Below, piece after piece: positions 23,180 to 36,690 of a stretch of 64,000 bases of DNA. How positions within the stretch are numbered: position 1 is the first letter of the stretch; each line of letters opens with the position of its first letter. Source of the stretch: Capsicum annuum (Eukaryota; Streptophyta; Magnoliopsida; Solanales; Solanaceae); contig NC_061118.1 of NCBI RefSeq assembly GCF_002878395.1, positions 1,292,247 through 1,356,246 of the forward strand, written 5' to 3'. Under the pieces are notes generated by a model. It had not been told where the DNA came from. It saw nothing but the letters and a program-made list of their open reading frames with translations, and did no database searches. A program made the translations under genes and the position numbers.

Positions 23180-26100
23180 ATGGGTGACCTTCACTCAATT
23201 GCTTACAACAACAATAATCTCCATAGCTTATCTTCCCTAGGTTGTGACTTCCATGGCCTTGAAGTTTTCAACAATGACATCTCTCCATGTAATATTCCTA
23301 ACCTACTTTTTCACTCTTTGATATCTGGTTCAGTAGTCGAGTCAGAATTTAACATCTATTGTATACATTTAAGTTGATTTTTCGACGAAAAGATTTGGTT
23401 CTTCATGAACCCCTTTTTGTCACTCTTTAGTATCTCTTTCAGTAGTCGAGTTAGAATTTAACATCTACTGCATACACATAAGTTTTTTCGGCGAACTCTT
23501 TCAGTAGTCGAGTTAGAATTACATCTACTATATACACATAAGTTTTTTCAGCGAAAAGATTTGTTTCATGAACCCCCTTTGGTCACTTTTTAGTATCTCT
23601 TTCGGTAGTCGAGTCAGAATTTAACATCTACCACGTAAGTTGATTTTTCGACGAAAAGATTTGGTTCTTCATGAACCCCTTTTTGTCACTCTTTAGTATC
23701 TCTTTCAGTAGTCGAGTTAAAATTTAACATCTGCTGTATACACATAAGTTTTTTCTGCGAAAAGATTTGTTTCATGAACCCCCTTTGGTCACTGTTTAGT
23801 ATCTCTTTCGGTAGTCGAGTCAGAATTTAACATACATAAGTTTTTTTTTTTCACTTTTTAATATCTCTTTCTTTAGTCGAGTCAGAATTTAACATCTATT
23901 GTATACACATAATTTTTTTTTTCACTTTTTGATATCTCTTTCAGTAGTACACATAAGTTTTTTTTCACTTTTTAATATCTCTTTCAGTAGTCAAGCCAGA
24001 ATTTAACATCTACTGTATACACATAAGTTTTTTTGACGAAAAGATTTGGTTCATGAACCCCTTCCATCACTCTTTAATATCTCTTTCAGTAGTCTAGTCG
24101 AGTCAGAATTTAACATTTACTGTATACACATAAGTAGTTTTTTCGGCGAAAAGATTTGTTTCATGAATCCCCTTCTATCACTTTTTCATATCTCTTTCGG
24201 TAGTCGAGTCAGAATTTAACATCTACTATATACGTATAAGTTGATTTTTCGACTAAAAGATTTGATTCATGAACCCCCTCTTTAGTTTCTCAATTTTCTT
24301 GTTTGACTTAACGAACAATAGTGAAGTCAGAATTTTCAGTACTTTTATGTATAAATATAAAATAAATTAACCTTATATATATATATAACATGATTTTTTG
24401 ATAAGCTCGATGTAAAATGTTATTTATAATGTGATTTTTTTAGATGAATTTAGCTCTACTAATATTTTTTTTTTTTTTTGGTTTTATGTTATATAGTTAT
24501 GGAGAGCACTCCACCATTTTTATCAAATCTTGATTGTGACTTATCAAGTGGATATCTACAAGATGCATTATTCAAATTCAACTCAAAAAGAAGACGTTTA
24601 TTATTATTTGATGATGATGATGAAGAGAAGGAGAATTATCAAATTAATGATTCAAATAATTCCATTAAGGTACAATTAATTACATTAATCTTTTTTGCTT
24701 ATTGGATATCTGCATTGGCGTTCGAGTAAATTCAGATTCATGCATGGTAAAGCCTGTTTCTGAGGGCGGTGTTCTCGTGGATTTTTTTTTCATTTTTAGA
24801 ACTCGGAACCCGAGACGTCTGATTAATTACTTGGTTTTATAATAATTTCTATTTGGTTAAATTGTAATTTTTTTTATATATATATATATATATTTGTGTT
24901 GCAGAATTTGTGGAGTTCCACAATGGACCAACAATTTTCTGAGGATTATGATTGTTTTAGCCAAATAACCAAGTGTGATAGCTTTTCTGGTAATTCTTTT
25001 TTAATAGTTTAATTTATCAAATTATAGTTAAAAATTTATCTTGCTTGAACAATTTAGAAATGAAATTGAATTTTCCCTTGTAATTAAATAAATGTAGATA
25101 TTCTATTTTGTTTTCTTTTCTTTTTAAAAGGACTTAAATTACAACGTCAGATTTCTCTAGAACAATATTTTAATTATAGTGGTCAAGCTCTTTTGAAAGG
25201 GCTTTTCATGTTATATACACGTGAATCTATAACATCATTTCGTTATAACAATTAAAGCATATCCCGACAAAGGATCCACTTTAACGCAAAAAATTATTTT
25301 TACACTATAAATGTATAAATTTATTCGTAATTACTTAATAATTGATCTAAAACATCATTCAAAATTATTTATGAAAAATTACTAGTTTTATTTTTCATAA
25401 TTTTTCTTGTCAAATTCATTTTTAAAAATTAAACCGTTAAGGATGGACTAATTATGATTAGTAACAAGCCGTTATGATTTGGACATTAATTTGAAATTTA
25501 TGAGAAGAAATATAATTAATTATTTGTGTTATGATTAATATTAATGATAATTTATATTAATGATTAATTACAGGTGATCCCATGAGCAAAATGAGTGAAG
25601 AATATTCAAAGGAGGAAGCAATATCAGAAAATTATTATTATTATTCATCTTCACCAACATCATCATCTCATCATAATAATATTAATCAAAAACAATTACC
25701 CCAACAATATGGTAATTCTCTAATTTCCCTTTTATAATTGAGTGTGTTGTGGCGGATTCAGAATTTTAAGTTTATGAATTTTGAATATTTAAAAAATGCA
25801 GACTGCGTTTTAGATAAATTATTTATAAATATTATGTGGATTGTTCTTTTTTTTCGTGGAAATAGTTTTGTAGAAATACAAATTTAGATTGCGTATAATA
25901 AATCTTTTTGGTCTGGTATTTTTTCGGATCCCATGCGCTTTTTAATGTGGATCATTTTTTAATAAGAATTCAGAAGATCAAAAGCTATTGAATTTTGTCG
26001 AACTCGTGATTAAATTTTTAAATATGTCCTTGAATGAAAAGACGTCATTTTCCATTTTTTACCTTAAAGTCTAAACTATTAATTAAAGTGTGACTTTTAT

Positions 26101-27393
26101 ATCAGAATTTTCAACTACTAGTACAATTTATTTATTTATTTTTCTAAAATTTCCATTCTTCTAACTCAAGGAAGGATGAAAATAATATAGCACAAAAAAT
26201 AATTTTATTCTTCCTGTTTTTAGATCTCTTTAATTAACTATGTTTTAATTTTCTTTCTTTAATAGCAAAAATTGGATACTTAAAAGTCAAAAAGTAACCA
26301 CTACTGTTATTGACTTGCTTTTTTAATTTGAATAATATTTTGTAACACTAAGGGCAATTAATATATTATTTAATTCCAAAGACGTTATAGGTCATAAGTT
26401 TGAATCGTAACAACAATCACTATACCTGCTAGCGTGTAGGATGTCTCGTCATACTTCTTGAAGTGTGATCCTTTTTTCGAACCCTCATAACTCGAAATGT
26501 TTTGCGCATCGGTCTGTCTGGTGATCTTATTTTCTTTTTTCGAACCCTGATAACTCAAAATAATGCACTGTGCATCGGGCTGTCTGATGATCTTATTTTC
26601 TTTTTTCGAACCTTGCTAACTCGATATGATTTATGCATTGAACTGTCTAGTGATCTTATTTTCTTTTTTCGAACCGTGCTAACTCAGAATGTTTTGTCCA
26701 TCGTAATGTTTGGTGATCTTATTCTTTTTTCTCGAACCCTGCTAACCCGAAATAATGTTTCAATTTGTGCATCGGACTGTCTAGTGATCTTATTTTCTTT
26801 TTTCGAGTTCTGCTAACTCGAAATAACAATATACTCGGTGTATTCCCACATAGTGGGGTCTGGGAATTGTCTAGTGATATGATTTTCTTTTATCGAACTC
26901 TGCTAACTCGAAATAATGCTTTGTACTGTGCATCAAACTGTCTAATGATCTTATTTTCTTTTTTCGAACTCTGCTAACTCGAAATAATGCTTTGTACTGT
27001 GCATCGGACTGTCTAATAATCTTATTTTCTTTTTTCGAATCCAGCTAATTCAGAATATTCTGTACATCGTACTGTCTGGTGATGTTATTTTCTTTTTATT
27101 TTGAAGGAGGAGTTGATCAAAAGAGAAGCAAGAAAAGGATGGTTGGAAAAATTGTGTGTCCATTTGGGCTAGTTAAGCCAGGAGGGCAAGAAGGTGATGT
27201 GACATTAAATGACATCAATGAGAGGATTTTGATGAGGCCAACCCGGCCCGTTAGGCATCCGGTCGGGGACTTTGCATGTCGCCCGACCGTATCACCAGCC
27301 GGACCAGGGTTGTCCGGTAAGAAAGTAGTCGCGCTCACTAAAATTCATACTCAAGGGAGAGGGACAATCACGATTATAAGGACTCGAGGGTGA
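23180..27393 (+). CDS. XRI1: XRI1-like nuclear protein, five exons, 263 aa
   Basis: Relative of Arabidopsis XRI1, an X-ray-inducible protein linked to DNA repair and meiosis or pollen development. Exons: 23180-23288, 24497-24669, 24905-24989, 25574-25711 and 27107-27393. All junctions are GT-AG and phases are consistent. The strongest evidence is the C-terminal block in exon 5: KIVCPFGLVKPGGQEGDVTL, DINERILMRPTRPVRHPVGD and IHTQGRGTITIIRT. This is the diagnostic XRI1 end, as I remember the family. Exon 2 has the second conserved block, GYLQDALFKF followed by the basic KRRR (67-70) and an acidic DDDDEE run (75-80). A basic KRSKKR before the C-terminal block could be a nuclear signal. The middle is low complexity (poly-Tyr, poly-Ser). 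It is somewhat shorter than the roughly 300-residue relatives. Introns 1 and 4 are filled by minisatellites. Confidence 0.88.
23330..24290. repeat. Minisatellite in XRI1 intron 1
   Basis: About ten variable units (50-110 bp) built on TTTAGTATCTCTTTCAGTAG, TCGAGTCAGAATTTAACATC and GCGAAAAGATTTGTTTCATG. The array begins about 40 bp after the donor at 23289. Confidence 0.87.
26455..27080. repeat. Minisatellite in XRI1 intron 4
   Basis: About nine units of 65-75 bp built on CTGTCTAGTGATCTTATTTT, CTTTTTTCGAACCCTGCTAA and CTCGAAATAATGC. The repeated open frames (26502-26977) come from this array, not from a repeat protein. Confidence 0.88.
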
Positions 27394-30300
27394 TCGATCG
27401 AGCACAAGAGATCGATATATAATACAGGGCGTACCTAGCTAGGGTTTGGGTTTTAGTTCCTTATTTTGTTAAATTTTCAACCTAGGATCGAAATAGGAAG
27501 GTGGAATTAAAGAAGAATATGTAATTTTATATTTTATATTTTGTTCGTTTAAATGATAAATAGGCTCGTAAATAGAGGGGTGGGGGTAAAGGTGGTCAAT
27601 ATATCTTTGATAACTCTGACCTGGTCCCTCCAGACGAAGTGACCTCGTCTCGCTCTTATGACATGCTATGTATGAAATGTATAGATATATTGGAGGTAAG
27701 TGGATGTACAAATTTTATGTTTGTTGCTGAAAATTACTTAAATGAAATATATTTTGTTTTTTAAATTTTATTTCTGACAATTTGAAGATTTCCAAAGTAC
27801 TATATTGATCTTTAAAAGGATCTTGTTGGATTGGAACTATTTGATAAAAGTTGAAAAAGTCACTAACAAATTTGTTATTTATTTCAAATTTAGAAGTGTA
27901 CTATCTTTATTTTTACGATTAAAAAGAAAAATGTATCACGTAAATTAAAACATATATAAAAATAATAAATAAAGAATTGGATGTATTACTTGACCTGCTA
28001 CATTAAAATTTGGGTTAATTTCACTTATAATTCCTAATATATTGATAAATTTTATTTTTGGTCCTTGTAATATTTGCTCTTTAATTAATTGAAACATATT
28101 TTTTGGTCCCTTTATTTAACAACATATGATATTTAGACTATTTTTAGAAATATATTATCCTCAAATATGAAGTAATAATATCTACGTAGTATAACACAAT
28201 ATCGATATTAATTTTTTCTCGAACCACTAGAAAATAGATAGTCGCTACTTAATTAGGCGAGCATTTTATAAAACCGCTCATGTGTAACAGCTCGCAAACT
28301 ACACATGAAATATAAGTCGAATTAAACAAGCCCAATTCGACGAGCTCAACTAAGAAGATATCAATTAAAAAATCGATCTCGGACATTCATTATGAAATAC
28401 CACTCGATACACCAATTCAGCTACCCGAACCACTTAATATTCTTTAAATTTGTGATCCCTAAGTTGTCCCTTTGCATCATGTTAAAAATTATGATATACT
28501 TATAAATTAATATGATTAAATAAGTGTAAGGTCTATTTTTTAAAAAATTAAAAAAAAAAAGATAATAGGAGGAAAGCAATGCATGTGATTAAAGTGAACT
28601 ATCCCTTTGACTATTGCATCCTATGGCTTAATAAAATAAGTTGAAATTTGGTAAAAGGAAAAAGAAAAAGAAAAAAAAAAGAAAAAAAGAAGAAAAAAGA
28701 AAATAAAGAGAAAAAAGGAAAAGGTAAAGGTTAATAAAAAAAATTCCTTGACAATTACAGTTTCTGAGTTAATAAAGAATATTGGTAAATTTATTTTATT
28801 TATCAATATTCTAAAAAGCATCCGAACATAAAAATTATGAAATTTGAAAAAAAAAAACATAATATTTGAAAAAAGTTTTAATGATATATGAAAATTAGAG
28901 TCGTTTTTAAATTATCCTGAGTCAATTGAAGTGAAAATTATTAAAACAACCTTTTGGAGAAATTGTATTAAAAAAAACTTACAAACAATTCTATATCCAA
29001 ACAGTTTTAAGAAAAAAATACTTCGTAAAAAAAGTAAAATTATCCTTGGCTATCTTATTTTCGATTTAGTCCATTTCAAAGAAAATATTATTTTTTATAT
29101 TAGTAACTCTTTGATTTCGATATCATCACACATAACATGTTTAAAATCATAATTTTATAGTCAAGTTTAATAGCGGTTACACATAATATTAGTTTAATAT
29201 TATTATTCTTTTTAACCAATTTAAATTTCGTGTTCAGTAAAACTAATATATATTTAAGATAAATAAAACTACCAAAGATACAAATGATGTTTTCATGTGA
29301 TAAAAGTGAAGTTAATATAACAATAATTATCAAGATTTTGTAACTTTTTTTTGAATATGCTACTTGCACTAATTAAATAATAATGTGAGTGGAAGGTCCA
29401 TACTCTATAGTCCAATTTTTATTTTTTTTTAAATAATATGTACAAATTATAATGAGTAGCTATCATAGGTGGCACATGTTACTATGAGTTTTTCATAAAA
29501 TAAAATAGGACCATTTCCCATAACACTAATAAAAAGTTCAAGTCATTCTATGTAACAATTGGTAAAATAAGATTTGGTAAAAAAGAAAATCATCATTTTA
29601 ATTGGTAGGGACCCTAATCATTATTTAATTTAATGTTGACTAACGTGTGCTTAATTTGAAATCTATTCTTAGTAATGAAAAAAATTAAGAGGTCACAAAT
29701 TGAACCTGTAAAATATTGTTCTATAATATTCATTTTCTTTATTCGATAAAAAGGTAAAATTAAGTAGAATAATTTAAATTAAAGACATTTATTCCTCAAT
29801 TCGACTGGCTAAAAAAAGGATGTAAGAAAAAAAATAGAAACATATATTTTTTAAATCACGATTTGAATTATTAATTGATAATAACGTAACCCTTACATTA
29901 TCTATATATATTCGCCTTTTCAAATTATTCAAAAATGTTTCTAATTCAAAAATCGATTTTTCTACTTTCATAATGATGTATTTATAGAAAAATAACTTAA
30001 TTATCATCCTTATGAGTGAATTCGATCCCCCCAAAAAAACTATTCTTACACAAATATATGAAGAAAATGTTGTGTAAAAAAAAAACTTAAATAAAAATAA
30101 AAATTAATGAATCAAATATATCATTATAGCTGAGTTTATAAAATTTAAATTCTGAATCGAATTACGTGAAAGTTACAAGACCTAATATATATATATATGT
30201 AATACTCTAACAATAGGTCAATATACAAGTTGTTATGGCACTAAATTCAAAAAATTACAAACATCAAGAAGTATCTAACAAATATTTTTTTTCATAGACT

Positions 30301-30940
30301 ATTACCCATTAATTATTATTATTATTTTTTTTGATGTTTTCTAATAATGCAAAAGTACTATATAAATAGTGTATTAATTAATTAAATTGTAACAATTATG
30401 GCAGGCATATTTGATAGCTGTATGGCAAACTAACAGACCTGTACAAATATGTAAAATTTCGTCTTTTTCTGAAACAATTATTATTTTTTGGTTAGGTAAA
30501 AAAAAAGGACATTTGACATTTTTGTGCACAATAGTTTATTTTTTAAAATTATTTCTTTATAGTAGGTATCAATAATTTATTAAGTTTGTTGTTCATCTGT
30601 GGAAAATGAAAAACTTTTGTTCGTGATCGTAAGTGTTCATTATATAGATAAGTTAAGTATTTAAAATATATATTATCGCTTTTAATTATGCATATTATTC
30701 TCAATTGGAAGTACGTGTTTAAAGTTTTATGGTTGATTGAAACTAATTCATATAATTAAAAAAGATGACATATTTTAAGTATTTTACTTATTCATATAAT
30801 TCAAAATTTGAACGGAAAATATCGAATAGAAACACATTATCATGTGTTTAGATTTGCTCGAATGAAATTAAAAAAAAAACTTGTAGTTCGGATATTTAAA
30901 TGAAATTTGTTGATAGGTTTGAAAATAATGTATTAAGCCT
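27394..30940. other. Gene-free AT-rich spacer
   Basis: 3' flank of XRI1 followed by AT-rich DNA. Holds a polypurine run at about 28650-28737 and a partial repeat at 28018-28120 (GGTCCTTGTAATATTTG). Open frames such as 28621, 29100 and 29789 are low-complexity and show no domain. Confidence 0.45.
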
Positions 30941-31395
30941 AAAAATAAGGACAGTTCAGTGCAGTACAGCTTCGTAAAGCACGGGGTCCGAGGAAAAATC
31001 GCACCAGATGAATCTACTATAAGCAGTTTTACTTTGTATTTTCGCCAGAAGTTGTTTCCACAGCTCAAACCTCAATGTATTAAGCCTAAAACTAAGGACA
31101 GTCCGGTGCAGTACAACTTTGACTTAACTTTACGAAGTCCAGGGTTTGAAAAAAGATCGGACTATATGAATCTAATATAGGCAATTTTATCTTATATTTT
31201 CGCTAGAAGTTGTTTCCACAGCTCGAACGTCAATGTATTAAGCCTAAAAATAAGGACAGTCCAGTGCATTACAGTTTCGCGAAGTCCAGGGTTCGAAAAA
31301 AGATCGAACTATATGAATCAACTATAAATAGTTTTATCTTATATTTCCGTCAGAAGGTGTTTCAACAACTCAAACATCAATGTATTAAGCTTTTA
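30941..31395. repeat. Three tandem units derived from a TS-like SINE
   Basis: A unit of about 150 bp, three times, with AAGGACAGTCCAGTGCA, GAAGTCCAGGGTTCGAAAA, TATATTTTCGCCAGAAGTTG and CAATGTATTAAGCC. The TTTCCACAGCTC motif relates it to the TS-like SINE 5' half. The open frames here are repeat artefacts. Confidence 0.7.
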
Positions 31396-33209
31396 GGCTA
31401 TAATCTAATTTGATTCTTTTTTCTAAAGTGTTGAATTGATTAAATACATGTAAATTAAAACAAAATATCATTGGTACTAAAAACGTTATTATTTTATATT
31501 ATATATAATAATTAAGTCAAAGTATGGACTTATTTTGTTTCATATGACTATGGATAATAGAACTATGATAAGGTACAAAGATGTAGGATCTATTTATGGC
31601 AACTTTTAATTATTTTGTAATGATTTTTTCTTATCTATTATTTTTTTTAATTTTTTTTATTGAGTTGAGAATTTATCGGAAAAAAAATTTCTCTACCTTT
31701 TAAAGTAAAAATAAGGCTTACGTATACTTTAATTTTTTCAAATTTCATTTGAAAAAATCACACTGAATATATAATATCAACAACAATATATTCAGTATAT
31801 ATTTTCGAAGTAAATTATTACCTCAGAAACAAGGTAGAAAAATTGTTTCTGATAGATCCTCGATTTAAGAAATACTGAATATAATATTGTAAAAATATTG
31901 GAATATGACATTCAATTTTAACTTTTAGATTTATTTCTGAAATAAGTTAATGACTTTTTGGGGTTATTTTTCAGCCTTAAACAGAGTTATTGATTTGACT
32001 TTCCATAAAAAGTATATTTCCTCACTTCAATAAAGAAATTTAAGTCAGTAAGTCAGATCTCCAAATTTTATGTAATTCCATAGAAATTAGAGCATTATTT
32101 TCTTTTTATTTTAATTTTTCTAAGAATTTATTTAAGTGTGAAGTGTAATTAATCCACATGTTTATATATTTACAAAATAATACATCTAAAAATTATAGTA
32201 GTACTCTTTCAGTTCATTTTTACTTGTTCACATTGAATTTTATACACCTTATTAAAAGGAATAAATAAAAAAACTTAATTCATCAACAAACAACAATTGG
32301 ATGGTCGAATTACTGCTTATTTTATTTTAGTTGAGAATCTGAACACATGATAAAATAGTGTACTTATTAGACTTTTTGATCCAAATTTTGAAAAAAATTC
32401 TATATGTTTTCTCAATTACTCATTAAATAGTTAAGTTTATCAACCACTTTTCTTTTTTACTATGCAATTTATCAACCACTTAATATGTTATCTCCTTTAA
32501 TTTTTTTGCATTTTCCTCGATAAGTCGTAACGTTATGTTTGTTCCAAATTGAGGTTAATGTATATACTTATAGCAAATGACATATTTTATGTGATACGAA
32601 AAGAATTATAGGTTATAATAGCACTTTTCATATAATTTTTAAATATTGAAATTATAATTTAAAAATTCATTTTAATCTATTTAGTTTTAAAAATTAATCA
32701 AAGTAACTCATGAAAAGGGAAACATGCAACTAATATAACAAAAATAATAAAAGAAATAAGAAGTTTCATATTTCTAATTTACAAAAGTAGGAAAATACTT
32801 TGGGATTCAAATACTAGAATTACTTTTTATTACTTGAATTTAGAGACATAAAAAAGAAAGAAAATTAAAGGAAAAGAAAAGTAGCAAAAAGAGTAAAAAA
32901 TTAAAAAAAAGTATATATTATTATTAAAGCCAAGAAAATAAAAAGATATAAACCTAGATATATGTGAGAATATATCCCAATGTCTTTTACTTTTTTCTCA
33001 AATCCCAAATGAATAGAGAATTAGATTCTCTTTCAGAATATAAAATAAATTTATACTTTTTATATTGTGTTCTTGGGATTTTATTTACTTTTACATTGTG
33101 TACTTTGGTATTTCATTTACTTTTATTTTTACTATTAAATACTAATGACATCAAAAGAATGTAAATCCCACGTCATTATGATGTCAAATCCTATTAAATG
33201 GATGCAGTT
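31396..33209. other. Gene-free AT-rich spacer
   Basis: Very AT-rich sequence. No gene, repeat family or RNA recognised. Confidence 0.4.
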
Positions 33210-33380
33210 CAGAGGCGGAGCAGGGATTTCTACTTAGGCGATTCAAAATCTGAAAAAAAAAAATACCCATCGGAGGGGATTCAACATCTAAAATATATAT
33301 AAAAATTATTGTAACCATGTATTAATAATATACTTTTTCGTCGAAGCTGAATCCCCTTTACTAGGCTAGCTCCGCCTCTG
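33210..33380. mobile_element. Complete hAT MITE with perfect ends and target-site duplication
   Basis: 171 bp with perfect 12-bp inverted ends CAGAGGCGGAGC and GCTCCGCCTCTG, flanked by ATGCAGTT at 33202-33209 and 33381-33388. Reference member of the family found at 220, 10323 and 17637. It sits directly beside the left edge of the SOS1-locus duplication. Confidence 0.9.
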
Positions 33381-33539
33381 ATGCAGTTCCACAAGTATAA
33401 TCTGGGAACGGTGAGTTTCACGTAGAGTTTATCCTTATCATTATAGGGTAGAGAAACTATTTTCGATAGATCAACTTCTCACATCTTTAACCGGCGCATC
33501 CGTATACCTTATCTTCATATGCTTGAATAATCTCAACTA

Positions 33540-33699
33540 GGGGTGCTCACGGTTTGGTTAAGAACCAAATCAGATCGACTAAAATAACCGATATTTGATA
33601 TTGTTTGATTTTATATTTTAAAAACTGATAATTATGTGGTTTGGTTTTGATTTTACACTAAAATATCCGACAAAAATAACCAAATCGAACCAATAAATT

Positions 33700-33751
<52 letters not shown>

Positions 33752-34412
33752 TATTGATGAATAAAATATAAATAACTATTACATTTTAAATTTTTAAACA
33801 TGTATTTAACTTTAGCCGTAGCACTTTTAGTCATGTCTCCATCTAGTTGAGAGTACGTTATGAGATTGTAAAAGATTTTTGCACTTTGAATGGCAAATAA
33901 TACTAATTGTGAAAATTAAGTTGTTGTCTATATAGGATTTTACAGCTGTGTTTCATTAGATTATAGATAATCACTAGTTTTGAACTTTCTTTTTAGTTGC
34001 TATTGAGCAAAAAAATTATGTGTTCACCTTTTGGGGGGTTAATCATATTGTTCTCTTATATGTAGTTTCTAAATATTTTTTATATAAGCGTTCATATAGT
34101 GTTGTTCATGGCTTTATCTAAGAATAGCACTGAATTGATATTTTAGTTTCAAGGTTGAGGCACAACACTCGGTTGACATCTCATATGTTGGATTGAGTTT
34201 ATTTTTTTAAAATTTCAATTTTTATCGTTAGATAAAGTTATAAACCGAAAAAAACTGAACCAAACCAACTAAATCGACAAGAACCAAACAGGCAGTTATT
34301 TTCGTGTGTTGATTTGATTTGATTTTAGAAATTTAAAAATCGACTAAGTTGATTTGGTTATGATTTTGACCAATAACCGATTCAAACCGACCCAAACCGA
34401 CCCATGAACACA
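33540..34412. mobile_element. Foldback-like element with GGTTTGGTT/AACCAAACC-type ends
   Basis: Begins GGGTGCTCACGGTTTGGTTA and ends with the inverted type, AACCGACCCATGAACA. Contains a (TA)n tract at about 33706-33742. Absent from the equivalent position of the right-hand duplicate near 42105. Family not assigned. Confidence 0.55.
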
Positions 34413-34710
34413 ATTTTCCTATCTCACCTCTGAGGTAGTGTTATGAATTACGACGTTGTTGACATGAAAATCATCAGAATTTTTTCTTTATTACATTATT
34501 CACAACCATCCAAATAATTTATTAAAAGGCTCACGCGAACTCAATATTTTCGATCAAATTAATCTTTCTATATATCTATGAATAAATTTATTTACAAATA
34601 TTTAACTGTCAACTCAATCATTCTTATAAATCAACTCGTAATCCTTGAAAATCTAAGTCAACTTTCAATTCTAAATATGCTTTTATCAACATACACATAA
34701 TCATTAGTCA

Positions 34711-34896
34711 TCAAGTAAACTTCAAATCCTGTCTACGTCTCGAAGAATATCTAGAATGACATGAAAAACATGAGAATATTTTCCTTATTGCATTCTTCAC
34801 AACTTTACCCCTCTCCGGTATCCAACGTGGTGCCTCCGCCACGGCGGCCATGGCGTATACTGTCTGCCGCCGCCGGAGTTCGTCGTGAAATGCCAT
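34711..34896 (-). CDS. Small conserved ORF, 61 aa, unknown
   Basis: Not recognised. Encodes a basic peptide with DELRRRQTVYAMAAVAEAPR and WIPERGKVVKNAIRKIF. A paralogous frame survives in the other duplicate (42940-43113) with the first 42 residues largely conserved and a different tail. Local GC content is much higher than in surrounding DNA. No signal peptide or domain seen. It may be a real small gene, or the remnant of a larger exon. Confidence 0.3.
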   Translation of the reverse strand: MAFHDELRRRQTVYAMAAVAEAPRWIPERGKVVKNAIRKIFSCFSCHSRYSSRRRQDLKFT

Positions 34897-34904
34897 TAAT
34901 TATT

Positions 34905-35515
34905 GCACTCAGTACGGTGCACTAAAGTTTCTGCTATGTAAGACTGAACCACAAGGATACAACTTGAGGCTATTAGTAAAAAGGACAATATGTTGTACTA
35001 AACTTCTTTTTATGTACGGTAAAGGATTGGACCACAAGAATCTAACTTGACGCTTTCGGTAAAAAAAAAGGTCCGATGCACTAAAACCTACGTATAAGGT
35101 CTATGGAAGGATTGAATCACAAGAATCTAATTTGAAGCTTTTAGTACTTAACGTATGTGCAAAGTTCAGAGAAAGACCGAACCAGAAGAATCTAACTTGA
35201 GACGCTTTAAGTAAAAACAACAACGCAGTACACTAAAGCTTCTGCTATATATGGGTAAAAGAAAAAACTGGACAACAAAGGTCTAACTCGAGACGTTAAG
35301 TAAAAGGGACAACGTGACGCGCAAAAGTTCTCACTATATACGGGATCAAGAAAACGACTAGCCGGATCAGGTCTAAATTGAGGATTTTAGTAAAATAGAC
35401 GACGCCTATGTATGACGCACTAAAGCTTTTACTATTTTACTATGCGTTAGGTTCAGAAAAGGATCAAATCACGAGAATCTAACTCAAAACTTTTAGTAAA
35501 GTACAAAAAATACAA
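34905..35515. repeat. Tandem array of SINE-tail units, left duplicate
   Basis: About seven units of 75-100 bp around GGTGCACTAAAGCTTCTGCT, GACCACAAGAATCTAACTTG and GACGCTTTTAGTAAAA. The core is the TS-like SINE 3' end. Counterpart at 43118-43925. Confidence 0.7.
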
Positions 35516-35809
35516 AAGAGGAAAATGATGGAATAATATTTGTGTGCTCAATTATATACTATACTATATAACATATATATAGGAAATGAAATTATGGGTA
35601 ACGCGTAAGCCGCGTGAAGTCAAGTTTATTTGTCAACATGACTAAATTCTAAGTTTCTATACTTTTTATTTTGTAATTTTGGGTCTTTGTGAATGAGTCT
35701 TTTCTATGTTTGTGTACTTCGTTTTTCGTGAGAATGAGTCTTGATGAAGTCAAGATTGTACCTCTTTTTAAGTTTTGATCTATGATTATTTTAGAAAGAA
35801 AGCATTCGA

Positions 35810-36060
35810 TACCACGATGAACTATGATCAAAGTTGCTACGACACGCTCTAACTTCATATAAGTCCTATTATCCCCTAAACTTAATTTTAGCATATTTTT
35901 GTGCTGATATGACACCATTATTACATAAAATGGAATCCATGTTACAGGTGCCAGGTCAGTTAAAAAGGATGACGAAAATACGCTAAAATTGAGTTCAAGA
36001 GGTAATAAAATCCCCATAAAGTTGGAGCGTGTCATAGCAAATTTGGTCATAGTTTAGAGG
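35810..36060. repeat. Foldback element, left duplicate
   Basis: The left arm GCTACGACACGCTCTAACTT ... AATTTTAGCATATTTTTG is repeated in inverted form as AAAATACGCTAAAATTGAGT ... GGAGCGTGTCATAGC. Counterpart at about 44170-44420. Confidence 0.65.
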
Positions 36061-36127
36061 TACTAGATGCTTTACTCATTATTTTATAATGAGTTTGCTT
36101 AGAGTAAAAAATGTCAAAGTATCTTGA

Positions 36128-36345
36128 TGTTCGGAGTTTCATATTTGAACGACCAGTTGTGTGAGTTTTCTACTTTGAACTATTACTAGCCGTTTATCAA
36201 AACACGCGACAACTGTTAATTGTTTGAGTTTCTTACCTGAACTTTCAGGTAGGAAAGTGAACAACTGATAGTTGATGTGTGTTTTGATAAGTAGTTGGTG
36301 ATAGTTCACGTAGAAAACTCGCATACACCTGATAGTTCAAATATG
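36128..36345. repeat. Foldback element, left duplicate
   Basis: Inverted arms share GAGTTTTCTACTTTGAACTA, TATCAAAACACGCG and TGATAGTTCAAATATGA. Counterpart at about 44500-44700. Confidence 0.6.
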
Positions 36346-36510
36346 AAGCTCAAAAAATGAGGTTATTTTGGATGTGTTTTTGACCACTAACTTCTAATTT
36401 TAGCCGGACATTCGAACTACGAAATGTCTTGGTTATCCTTCCAAACTAGTAGTCATAGTATTTGTTCTTCGTAGTATCTAAGCCGCATAAGCTTATCCTT
36501 ACAATAAAAG

Positions 36511-36690
36511 GGTAGCCTGACGCACTAAAACTTCCATTATGCACGAATGATCTGAAAAATAGATGGACAACAAGCGTCTATTGTACATATCATCTTACTT
36601 GGCATTTGTGTAAGAGGTAGTTTCCACGGCTTGAACCAGGAGGTTCCTGATCACATGGAAGCAACATTATCAGTTACAACAGAAAATTGA
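36511..36690 (-). mobile_element. TS-like SINE, minus orientation, left duplicate
   Basis: Plus strand shows GACGCACTAAAACTTCC, TGTTGTCC-related body, GTTTCCACGGCTTGAACC and CTGATCACATGGAAGCAACA. Counterpart at 44805-44980. Confidence 0.6.

Noticed and set aside
26502..26977. Frames encoding a repeated GLSxDLIFFFRTLLT motif, suggesting a repeat protein
   Set aside because: They are translations of the minisatellite in XRI1 intron 4, shifted between units and bounded by intron splice sites.
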